Source: Treponema sp. | GTDB lineage: Bacteria; Spirochaetota; Spirochaetia; Treponematales; Breznakiellaceae | Direction: 5' to 3' | DNA: 11,650 nt | Assembly (NCBI GenBank): GCA_031266255.1 | Contig: JAISBK010000155.1 | Location: 1-11,650 of the forward strand | In this document: piece after piece, positions 1-5,916 of the stretch | Numbering within the stretch: position 1 is the first letter of the stretch | Layout of the letters: each line of letters starts with the position of its first letter | Notes under the pieces: generated by a model | Databases searched by the model: none | The model's input: the letters and a program-made list of their open reading frames with translations, nothing else | What the model was told of the DNA's origin: nothing | Position numbers and translations under genes: made by a program

Positions 1-95
1 ACATAGCCCGCCACCTGGGGGAAGACCCGCACCTCCTGGGCTGCCAAAGCCGTTGTTGTCCACAGAATCCCCACGAAAACCCACAGTTTCTTCAT
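1..95 (-). CDS. N-terminus of an exported protein (partial, continues past the left edge)
   Basis: Only the first 31 codons are present, beginning MKKLWVFVGILWTTTALAAQ. This is a typical signal peptide: two lysines, a hydrophobic core of about 14 residues, and an A-L-A-A-Q cleavage region near residue 19. The mature protein starts roughly QEVRVFPQVAGY and would be periplasmic or outer-membrane. The ATG is supported by a G-rich stretch (GGGGGTAGGG) just upstream and by a good promoter at 119-147 whose start point would leave a leader of only about 16 nt. It is separated from the upstream PEGA-like gene by an intrinsic terminator, so it is its own transcription unit. The function cannot be told from 31 residues. 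Confidence 0.7.
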   Translation of the reverse strand, partial: MKKLWVFVGILWTTTALAAQEVRVFPQVAGY

Positions 96-118
96 ACCCT
101 ACCCCCATATACAAGGAT

Positions 119-147
119 AGTATACCCTGACAGCCAGGAAAGCGCAA
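119..147 (-). promoter_or_regulatory. Sigma-70-type promoter for the gene starting at 95
   Basis: On the minus strand there is TTGCGC (142-147), a 17-base spacer, and TATACT (119-124). Spacing is ideal and the -10 matches consensus at five of six positions. Expected start is near 112, about 16 nt before the ATG at 95. It lies just downstream of the terminator at 174-200, as expected for an independent unit. Confidence 0.6.
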
Positions 148-173
148 TCAGAAAGCCACTCACGGTATGAACA

Positions 174-200
174 CAAAAAAAGGCCGGTGTAAACCGGCCT
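174..200 (-). terminator. Rho-independent terminator
   Basis: A perfect 8-bp stem (AGGCCGGT at 181-188 with ACCGGCCT at 193-200) closes a 4-base loop. On the minus strand it is followed directly by a run of seven T (175-181). There is no T-run on the other side, so it acts on leftward transcription. It ends the M23/PEGA-like unit and/or a small RNA from the 215-254 hairpin. Confidence 0.88.
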
Positions 201-214
201 GCCCTTGAGGCTTA

Positions 215-254
215 TTGGATATATAGTGATTTGGGAGGGGAACTATACATCCAA
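215..254 (-). ncRNA. Candidate small RNA or structured 3' UTR hairpin with C-rich loop
   Basis: TTGGATATATAGT (215-227) and ACTATACATCCAA (242-254) form a 13-bp stem around a 14-nt loop. As minus-strand RNA every position pairs, with one G-U wobble; as plus-strand RNA there would be an A-C mismatch, so the minus strand is the likely sense. The loop reads UCCCCUCCCAAAUC, a C-rich single-stranded stretch able to pair with purine-rich ribosome-binding sites. Fourteen bases further on is the terminator at 174-200, so hairpin, linker and terminator would make an RNA of about 80 nt. A TATAAA (257-262) lies just upstream but no good -35 is seen. Processing from the PEGA-like mRNA is an equally good origin. 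Confidence 0.45.
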
Positions 255-312
255 CATTTATACTATCGGCATCACGAGGTCCATTCTTAAATCTTTTTTA
301 TCCTCATTCACT

Positions 313-1293
313 TTATTCACTTTCGGAAACCGTAATATCCACTGAGAGGGCCACTTTGTAGGTTTTTCCCTTCTGCACCATTAAGGGCCTGATAATCGAA
401 TAGTCACTCATCTGAAATTTAACCTCATGTCCTCCTGGTTCCACAGGATAGGAGCGTTGGGTGTCTTTTATCAGTTCATTATCAAAATAAATCAGGGTAT
501 TTTCAGGGGCTTCAAAGATAATAAGCGGGGTGGGATCCTGTAATTCGATGGTGATATCCAGAATCTTACCCCGTTCTACCAGAAAACGCCGGCTTTCGTT
601 CCGGTACGCGTCAGAAAGGATCACCAGATGATGTTCCCCTTCTCGTAAGAGTTGTTCATCCCCAGGTCGCTCGATCAACACATCATCAATAAGGAGGATG
701 AAGGATTTCCCCGGAAGCAGTTCAGGATAGCGGAACCCAATCCGCACCGCCCCCTCATTAGTCAGGATGGGTTTCACCTGCAACTGAAAAACCATAGACT
801 CAATTGCTTCGTTTAATCCTTTGATAACCGGCATGAGCCTGAAGAGAATGGGAAATGAAGCGGGCGGGATGCCATCCGTAAGAACCGAAACATAGGGGGT
901 AGTTCGCAGGCCGTGGTCTAACCGAAGGGGAACCTGATACACGGTCTGAATCTTATTCGGTACCGGTTCAAAACCGATTTGCTGTCCTGTAATATCGGCA
1001 ATCCCCGGTTCAGGGAGCCTATCTAAGTCCGCGTACAGCGCTATAGCCAAGCTCCCGTGGTAGGGAAGAAAGGTTTGCGGGGCAGTCAACTCCAAGGACA
1101 CCCCTCTGAAAAACCGGAGTTCCTGGTCCAAGGTGATCAGCACTGAACTGACATAGGAAAGCGGCACCGATACTCCTTCGGGATTATGCAACGAAACCTG
1201 TATATCTCCGGCAATAAGAACCCGTAAGGATTCAGCCTCTAAGTGAAAGCCCATACAAAATACGCAAACCAGTACACCGTACCTGGATTTCAT
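313..1293 (-). CDS. Exported protein with PEGA-like C-terminal repeats
   Basis: A 326-residue protein with an N-terminal signal peptide (MKSRYGVLVCVFCMGFHLEA, cleavage near residue 21), so probably periplasmic or surface-located. The body is beta-rich with no further membrane segment. Residues about 200-250 and 257-318 look like two PEGA-type beta modules: each has a hydrophobic strand, then I/Y-D-D/N-x-L, a polar stretch, a G-x-H-x-V/L turn (GEHHLVI, GGHEVKF) and a closing strand after a K/R-G-K turn (ERGKILDI, QKGKTYKV). PEGA modules occur in many envelope proteins; a specific partner is not known. It starts 9 bp after the stop of the M23 peptidase gene, with AAAGAG as ribosome-binding site overlapping that stop region, so the two are co-transcribed and probably work together at the cell wall. 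The stop is followed by the hairpins at 174-254. The first 200 residues match no family I recognise. Confidence 0.78.
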   Translation of the reverse strand: MKSRYGVLVCVFCMGFHLEAESLRVLIAGDIQVSLHNPEGVSVPLSYVSSVLITLDQELRFFRGVSLELTAPQTFLPYHGSLAIALYADLDRLPEPGIADITGQQIGFEPVPNKIQTVYQVPLRLDHGLRTTPYVSVLTDGIPPASFPILFRLMPVIKGLNEAIESMVFQLQVKPILTNEGAVRIGFRYPELLPGKSFILLIDDVLIERPGDEQLLREGEHHLVILSDAYRNESRRFLVERGKILDITIELQDPTPLIIFEAPENTLIYFDNELIKDTQRSYPVEPGGHEVKFQMSDYSIIRPLMVQKGKTYKVALSVDITVSESE

Positions 1294-1302
1294 GTTTTCT
1301 CT

Positions 1303-2256
1303 TTACCGAATTCCTTCTTGAAATAAGTATTTTCCTGGGTCTTGGGCTTTTCCATTTTGCCGTAATTCAAAATGCAGATGCGGTCCTGTGGACTGTCCGG
1401 TGGACCCTACTCTTCCTATAACACTACCGGATTCTACCTGCTTTCGCAAGACCGTATTGATTTTGGATAGATGCCCATAGAGACTCACCCAATTATCCCC
1501 ATGGCGAATGATGATGTATTTCCCGTAAATCCTATCCTCCCCGATTTCAGTAACCACCCCTTCCCGGGCAGCGTAGACTTCAGTTCCCGCAGGAGCGGCT
1601 AGATCCAAACCATTATGGTTCCGTAACACGCCGGTAACCGGGTTCACCCGCATACCAAAGTTGCTGGTCAAGCGATAGTTCCGCAGAGGATAACGGAAAC
1701 CCGTATGGAGGAAAAACGTCCGTTCAGTAGGGTTAAAATCTGCCCCCGGGATAAACCGGAAATTCACTTTACCCTCATTTTGGTTCAGGGTTATAGTAAT
1801 CCCGGGTTCGTTCACCCTGGTGGAAGTCAAGAGTTGTTCCAGATCCGACTGGGGAGTTTCAGGGATAAAAAGCCCTGGCGCCGAGGGAAGCAGCAAAGGG
1901 CCGCTGTGCTCCAGGGAACCGGGATGAGCTATCCTATTGAGGGTAACTAAACTAGCATAGGAAATCATACACCGGGCTGCCAGGTTCAAGAGATCGTCGG
2001 TACTGCGAGGGGTATAAGCATAGATGGTAAGGGCTTCTGCAATAACCCGGGGCTGGTCCCCGGTCCGTTCAAGATTAAAAATACGCCGCCGGGCAAATTC
2101 CACATCCGCCAGGTACTGCTTAAACCCCGGATCCTGGGGATCCAAACGGGCAATCACCGGAAAGCCAAGTCCCCTTGTTTCAGCCCCCAGGATAGGGACA
2201 AGTCCATACAGAAAGATGATAAGGCTTATCAATGGTAGGGGTGCCGCTGATCTCAT
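1303..2256 (-). CDS. Exported LysM-like/M23 family metallopeptidase (murein hydrolase or wall-binding)
   Basis: A 317-residue protein from the ATG at 2256: signal peptide MRSAAPLPLISLIIFLYGLV with cleavage near ILGA, a degenerate LysM-like segment at about 80-132 (LLNLAARCMISYASLVTLNR, ending LFIP), and a C-terminal M23 (LytM/peptidase M23B) domain at about 190-312. The zinc ligands are intact: HNGLD (H214, D218) and HLHFE (H295), with the catalytic-type histidines H262 (YGHL) and H293. It should therefore be able to cut peptidoglycan peptide bonds in the periplasm, and the LysM-like part would hold it on glycan. A start 18 bp upstream (2274) is in frame, but would put acidic residues before the signal peptide and lacks a ribosome-binding site; the 2256 start has GGAG 12 bases upstream. 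It is first in a two-gene unit with the PEGA-like gene. Confidence 0.9.
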   Translation of the reverse strand: MRSAAPLPLISLIIFLYGLVPILGAETRGLGFPVIARLDPQDPGFKQYLADVEFARRRIFNLERTGDQPRVIAEALTIYAYTPRSTDDLLNLAARCMISYASLVTLNRIAHPGSLEHSGPLLLPSAPGLFIPETPQSDLEQLLTSTRVNEPGITITLNQNEGKVNFRFIPGADFNPTERTFFLHTGFRYPLRNYRLTSNFGMRVNPVTGVLRNHNGLDLAAPAGTEVYAAREGVVTEIGEDRIYGKYIIIRHGDNWVSLYGHLSKINTVLRKQVESGSVIGRVGSTGQSTGPHLHFELRQNGKAQDPGKYLFQEGIR

Positions 2257-2304
2257 ATAAGGGTCCCACTCCATGCTTTATAGGGCAAGCATCGAATGCA
2301 CTTT

Positions 2305-2334
2305 ATTATATAGAGAGACCATAAAAAAAGGCAA
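2305..2334 (-). promoter_or_regulatory. Promoter for the M23/PEGA-like unit
   Basis: A perfect TATAAT (2305-2310 on the minus strand) lies 18 bases from TTGCCT (2329-2334). The -35 is part of the distal stem arm of the ferredoxin terminator (2328-2356). The expected start is near 2298. This leaves a leader of about 40 nt to the ATG at 2256. Confidence 0.5.
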
Positions 2335-2356
2335 GGGGCCAATTTTCCCTTGCCTT
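2323..2356 (-). terminator. Rho-independent terminator of the ferredoxin gene
   Basis: A 10-bp perfect stem pairs AAGGCAAGGG (2328-2337) with CCCTTGCCTT (2347-2356) around a 9-base loop. On the minus strand the stem runs into seven T (2323-2329). It begins about 20 bases after the ferredoxin stop codon. Confidence 0.9.
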
Positions 2357-2377
2357 ACCGCTCACTAATCCCCGGAT

Positions 2378-2551
2378 CTATGCTTTCGCAATAGCCTCTG
2401 AGGGACAGGCTTCAGCACATTTGCCGCAATCCTGACATTTTGCGGGATCGATCCACTGAGCACCGTCCTTTTCGGAAATTGCTCCAGCCTCACATTCGCC
2501 GACACATGCTTCACAATTAGCACACTCAGCCTGATTAACCGTATACGCCAT
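2378..2551 (-). CDS. 2[4Fe-4S] ferredoxin
   Basis: A 57-residue protein starting MAYTVNQAECANC. It has two four-cysteine cluster motifs: C10-x2-C13-x2-C16-x3-C20 and C39-x2-C42-x2-C45-x3-C49-P50. This is the bacterial (clostridial-type) dicluster ferredoxin, a small soluble low-potential electron carrier, usually serving pyruvate:ferredoxin oxidoreductase, hydrogenase or similar enzymes in anaerobes. The length matches the family. The first motif has glutamate (E21) where proline usually follows the fourth cysteine; the second keeps proline. The ATG is supported by AGAGG with about 6-bp spacing. A longer frame covering 2365-2613 on the same strand is a shadow: it encodes none of the cysteine pattern. 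The gene is monocistronic, with its own promoter and a strong terminator, and is divergent from the diguanylate cyclase gene. Confidence 0.93.
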   Translation of the reverse strand: MAYTVNQAECANCEACVGECEAGAISEKDGAQWIDPAKCQDCGKCAEACPSEAIAKA

Positions 2552-2583
2552 ATAAAACCTCTCTTAATATATGTAGCTTTTAT

Positions 2584-2613
2584 ATAATACCACCAGGGGA
2601 AAGTAAAAGGCAA
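2584..2613 (-). promoter_or_regulatory. Promoter for the ferredoxin gene
   Basis: On the minus strand, TTGCCT (2608-2613), 18 bases, then TATTAT (2584-2589), followed by an A/T-rich leader and the AGAGG ribosome-binding site. It lies back-to-back with the plus-strand promoter candidate of the cyclase gene. Confidence 0.45.
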
Positions 2614-2622
2614 GTATTACCC

Positions 2623-2650
2623 TTGCGATATAGCCTAAATTTACTAGACT
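2623..2650 (+). promoter_or_regulatory. Weak promoter candidate for the diguanylate cyclase gene
   Basis: TTGCGA (2623-2628), 16 bases, TAGACT (2645-2650). If used, transcription would begin at about 2657, essentially at the ATG (2658). An AAGG sits only one base before the ATG, too close to work as a Shine-Dalgarno. Confidence 0.3.
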
Positions 2651-2657
2651 ATAAGGT

Positions 2658-3740
2658 ATGCTTAATAAGCTACGAACTAAATTAATCGCAAACCTGTTGA
2701 AACAGTCGGTTCAAGAGGACGATCAATTAAGTCTGTATTTGATTTCTTATGCTTCCCTATTCTTTTGCATACCGATACGTACCTTCTTTATGATTTTCTA
2801 TCTGGTTCAGGGCATTACCTTCTTGGTTGTTTTAAACTGCGGGAGCTTGCTCGCTTATACCGTTGCATTGCTGTTGCTTAAAGGGAAAAAATACAAATTC
2901 ATTGGCTTTATTATTACTATAGAAGCGACCACCTACGCTTCGGTTTGGGCGTATATGTGCGGTATTTCCTCGTATATCGCAGGACACTTTTTATTGATCA
3001 TTGTGATGTTGATCCTGTTCCCCTATGGAACCGCAAAAACACGTAAAGTGCTGATCCTGGTTATTTTTGCGGTAATCACCGTTCTGGGGCTGCGCTATGC
3101 CTATACCACTCCGTCCGTAGTTTTTTCTGAACAACTTAACCATTTCATAACCATGATAAACATATACATCATGCTCTTCGGTATTATCCTTGAGATTAGT
3201 ATCAATACCTTTGTCCATCTCATTGTCTCAAGGGTAAAGGAGGGGAGGTTGACGGAACTGACATCCCAGATCTATACGGATCCTCTCACGAACCTGTACA
3301 ATCGCCGGTATACCCAAATCTATTTCAACACCCTCAAACCCAAAAATGGGTACATCTGTGTGGCAATCCTGGATATTGATAATTTTAAGCTCGTAAACGA
3401 TACCTATGGCCACCCCTGTGGGGATGAAATCCTGGTGTTTCTTTCCAATTTCCTCCAAAACAGCCTGAGAAAGACCGACCGAATCTTCCGCTGGGGCGGA
3501 GAAGAATTCCTCGTCATCATGGAGAATGTTACCATCAACGAGGCTCAGACCGTGATAGACAAACTGCGGAGTAGACTTAGTGAGACCGAAATTAACACCA
3601 AACAGAAGGGTGTCCTGAGCATTACGATTACCGCGGGGATCGCGCCCTTTGATCTCACTAACTCAGATGCGAGTATTGAAGCCGCGGATAAAAACCTTTA
3701 CATCGGCAAGCGCAACGGTAAAAATCAAGTGGTGATATAG
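2658..3740 (+). CDS. Membrane-bound GGDEF diguanylate cyclase
   Basis: A 360-residue protein that should make cyclic di-GMP from two GTP. Residues about 27-189 hold roughly six hydrophobic membrane segments with no recognised sensor family. After a short linker comes a complete GGDEF domain (about 200-360): DPLTNLYNRR (208-217), DIDNFKLVNDTYGH (239-252) with the metal-binding aspartate, and the active-site motif GGEEF (280-284). An RxxD inhibitory site, R271-K-T-D274, lies five residues before GGEEF as in product-inhibited cyclases. All key residues are intact, so an active, feedback-regulated enzyme is expected. There is no EAL or HD-GYP domain. The membrane part presumably senses an unknown signal. 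It is the only clear plus-strand gene, divergent from ferredoxin and convergent with the EF-G2 gene, with a 31-bp gap holding no hairpin terminator. Confidence 0.93.
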   Translation: MLNKLRTKLIANLLKQSVQEDDQLSLYLISYASLFFCIPIRTFFMIFYLVQGITFLVVLNCGSLLAYTVALLLLKGKKYKFIGFIITIEATTYASVWAYMCGISSYIAGHFLLIIVMLILFPYGTAKTRKVLILVIFAVITVLGLRYAYTTPSVVFSEQLNHFITMINIYIMLFGIILEISINTFVHLIVSRVKEGRLTELTSQIYTDPLTNLYNRRYTQIYFNTLKPKNGYICVAILDIDNFKLVNDTYGHPCGDEILVFLSNFLQNSLRKTDRIFRWGGEEFLVIMENVTINEAQTVIDKLRSRLSETEINTKQKGVLSITITAGIAPFDLTNSDASIEAADKNLYIGKRNGKNQVVI

Positions 3741-3771
3741 CCAGAACCACCGACGTGTATCCCTCCCGAAT

Positions 3772-5805
3772 TCACTTAGAAAAAAAAGCAAAATGGGAAA
3801 ATTCCATGGTAAAGGTACCCCGGCCCTGACTTGCTGAACGGAGAGCCGTCATAAACCCGAACATCTTCGCCATGGGCGCCAAGGCCTTCACCTGGTCACT
3901 GGAGGCCTTAGAATCTATACTCAGGATCTGACCTCCCCGCTGGGTTACCAGACTTATCACATCACCCACGAATTCCTTGGGTGTGATGAGATCCACTGCC
4001 ATGATGGGTTCTAAGAGTATGGGTGAGGCAGCCCGGCAGGCTTCGTCAAAGCCCAGGCTGGCACAGGCTTCAAAGGCAAATTCCGTGCCGGTAAGTTCCG
4101 AATAGCCTATATCCATAAGGTTCACCCCCACGTCGATGCAGGGATAACCCAGGACGATTCCCCCGGCCAAAGCCCCCCGGATGCCCCGTTCTATGGCGTC
4201 AAAAATAGCTTGGGGAATATCCCGGTTTTTAACGTCGCAGGTATACCGGTTCCCGGTCCCGCGCTGAAGCGGGCTTACCCTGAGACTGAGAGACGCGGTG
4301 TTTTCCTTGCCCGCGATGATGCGGGAGAACTGTTCGTTCCGTTCCACTATCTGGCTCACCGATTCCCGGTAGGTAACTTGCGGGTTCCCCACCTTCGCGC
4401 CCAGATGATATTCCTTGAGTATCCGGGTAACCAGTACATCAAGGTGCAACTCTCCCATACCGGAAATGATGAGCTGACCGGTTTCCTCGTTTTCTTTGGT
4501 GGTAAAGGTGGGATCTTCTTTGGAGAGCAGCGCCAGAATTTCCTTGAGTTTTTCCTGTTCCGACAAGGTTTTCGGTTCAATTGATACGGAGATGACCGGT
4601 TCAGGAAAGGCCATCTTTTCCAGGATCACCGGCCAGCTTTCACTCCCAATAGTATCGCCCGTCTGGGCAAGCTTCATCCCGATGATGACCCCAATATCCC
4701 CGGCGGACAGCCTTTCCAAAGGTTCGGATTTATTGGAATGCATCCGCATGATCCGGTTGGCCCGTTCCCGCTTCCGCTTTCCCACGTTAAACACCCCGGT
4801 TCCCGACCTGATGGTTCCCGAATACATCCGCACATAACAGAGACTGCCCGCCTCCCTATCATGTTGAATCTTAAAGACCAGTCCCAAAGGACTACCTGTA
4901 GGATCACAGGGTACCGTGACTTCTTCGTCAATACCTTTTTTCAGATGATGCGCGGTTGCCGGGGCTCGTTCGTCCGGCGCAGGTAGATAGGCCACTACTG
5001 CATCAATCAAAGGCTGTACCCCCATATTCCGCCGGGATGCCCCGGCCAAGATGGGGAGCAGTGCTCGCCCTAAAACTGCTTTCCGTAATTCTTGGGTAAT
5101 AAGCTCCGGGCTGATCTCCTCCCCTGCCAGGTACTGTTCGGTTAGGAGGTCCGAAAATCCAGACAGGGCGTCAATGAGTTTTTCCCGCCATTCCTTGGCA
5201 AGGCTTTCCCTGGTTGGGGCGATGGGGCTTAGGATCATCTGCTCCCCTTCGGTAGCGGCGTCCCAGCGGATTTCCTGCATGGTAATGAGGTCGATGACCC
5301 CTTCAAAGCCTCCTTCCTTCCCGATGGGCACCTGAATGGCCACCGGGGAAATCCCCAGTTTTGCCTTAATATCTTCAAGAACCTGAAAAAAATCCGCCCC
5401 GATCCGGTCCATCTTGTTCACATACCCAATACAAGGTACCCGGTACCGTTCCGCCTGATGCCACACGGTTTCGGTCTGAGGTTCCACACCCCGGACCGCA
5501 TCAAAGATCGCCACGGCTCCATCCAAAACCCGCAAGGATCGTTCCACTTCCGCGGTAAAGTCCACATGACCGGGGGTGTCAATAATGTTGATCTGAAACT
5601 GCCTCCAATAAATGGTGGTAGCCGCACTCTGAATGGTAATACCCCGTTCCTGTTCCTGTTCCATCCAATCCATGGTTGCTTCACCATTATCAACTTCGCC
5701 GATCTTATGGCTTTTTCCAGTATAATAGAGGATCCGTTCGGTAGTAGTGGTTTTTCCGGCATCAATATGGGCCATGATACCGATATTACGCATTGCTTTC
5801 AGCAT
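3772..5805 (-). CDS. fusA: Elongation factor G, EF-G2 type (probable ribosome-recycling GTPase)
   Basis: A 677-residue translational GTPase. G-motifs: AHIDAGKTT (12-20), RGITI (54-58), DTPGH (76-80, catalytic H80) and NKMD (130-133). Domain II, III (GELHLD) and the IV/V region (LLEPIM ... FGFMTALRSASQGRGTF) follow in the usual order. The N-terminus (RNIGIMAHIDAGKTTTTERI) and the domain IV tip resemble human mitochondrial EF-G2 more than the translocase: where translocases have a glycine-rich GGxGQxGxV loop, this protein has FSRIIAGKENTASLSLRV (493-510). Mitochondrial EF-G2 and its Borrelia counterpart split ribosomes after termination together with RRF and do not translocate. I infer the same role, with the translocase encoded elsewhere. 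The start is supported by AGGAG six bases upstream. It has its own promoter and appears monocistronic. Confidence 0.92.
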   Translation of the reverse strand: MLKAMRNIGIMAHIDAGKTTTTERILYYTGKSHKIGEVDNGEATMDWMEQEQERGITIQSAATTIYWRQFQINIIDTPGHVDFTAEVERSLRVLDGAVAIFDAVRGVEPQTETVWHQAERYRVPCIGYVNKMDRIGADFFQVLEDIKAKLGISPVAIQVPIGKEGGFEGVIDLITMQEIRWDAATEGEQMILSPIAPTRESLAKEWREKLIDALSGFSDLLTEQYLAGEEISPELITQELRKAVLGRALLPILAGASRRNMGVQPLIDAVVAYLPAPDERAPATAHHLKKGIDEEVTVPCDPTGSPLGLVFKIQHDREAGSLCYVRMYSGTIRSGTGVFNVGKRKRERANRIMRMHSNKSEPLERLSAGDIGVIIGMKLAQTGDTIGSESWPVILEKMAFPEPVISVSIEPKTLSEQEKLKEILALLSKEDPTFTTKENEETGQLIISGMGELHLDVLVTRILKEYHLGAKVGNPQVTYRESVSQIVERNEQFSRIIAGKENTASLSLRVSPLQRGTGNRYTCDVKNRDIPQAIFDAIERGIRGALAGGIVLGYPCIDVGVNLMDIGYSELTGTEFAFEACASLGFDEACRAASPILLEPIMAVDLITPKEFVGDVISLVTQRGGQILSIDSKASSDQVKALAPMAKMFGFMTALRSASQGRGTFTMEFSHFAFFSK

Positions 5806-5824
5806 AAAAGACTCCTGGTACTCT

Positions 5825-5853
5825 ACTATAGGCTAAGCACGGTAAAAAAACAA
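5825..5853 (-). promoter_or_regulatory. Promoter for the EF-G2 gene
   Basis: On the minus strand, TTGTTT (5848-5853), 17 bases, TATAGT (5825-5830). The -35 overlaps the T-run that could end the upstream VWA gene. The spacer contains one copy of a motif, GCTAAGCA on the plus strand (5832-5839), that recurs 50 bp upstream. Confidence 0.45.
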
Positions 5854-5881
5854 TCAACCCCTTTTCAACATCGACGTTGAT
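5844..5881 (-). terminator. Possible weak terminator of the VWA gene
   Basis: On the minus strand, a 6-bp stem ATCAAC/GTTGAT (5876-5881 with 5853-5858) with a long loop is followed two bases later by seven T (5844-5850). The stem is short and AT-rich, and a competing hairpin at 5865-5880 overlaps it, so efficiency is uncertain. Confidence 0.3.
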
Positions 5882-5891
5882 GCTAAGCATC
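5879..5891. repeat. Perfect 13-bp inverted repeat between the VWA and EF-G2 genes
   Basis: GATGC-TAA-GCATC is a perfect dyad. It carries the same GCTAAGCA core (5882-5889) that occurs in the EF-G2 promoter spacer (5832-5839). A second, imperfect 16-bp dyad (5865-5880, seven of eight pairs) abuts it. It could be an operator or part of the VWA mRNA 3' end. Confidence 0.45.
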
Positions 5892-5916
5892 TGGAGGGTT
5901 CGGCGAGAGAGGTGGT

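Noticed and set aside
2365..2613. 82-codon minus-strand frame over the ferredoxin gene
   Set aside because: It is another frame of the same strand; the ferredoxin frame has eight well-placed cysteines, a ribosome-binding site and the right length, and this one shows no family pattern.
4210..4584. 124-codon plus-strand frame opposite the EF-G2 gene
   Set aside because: It is antisense to conserved GTPase domains, with no ribosome-binding site or recognisable domain. The same holds for the other long frames opposite EF-G2 and greA (5458-5880, 9545-10117, 8657-9142).
5052..5066. Palindrome GAGCAGTGCTC resembling the greA dyad
   Set aside because: It is inside conserved EF-G2 coding sequence and only partly matches; best treated as chance.
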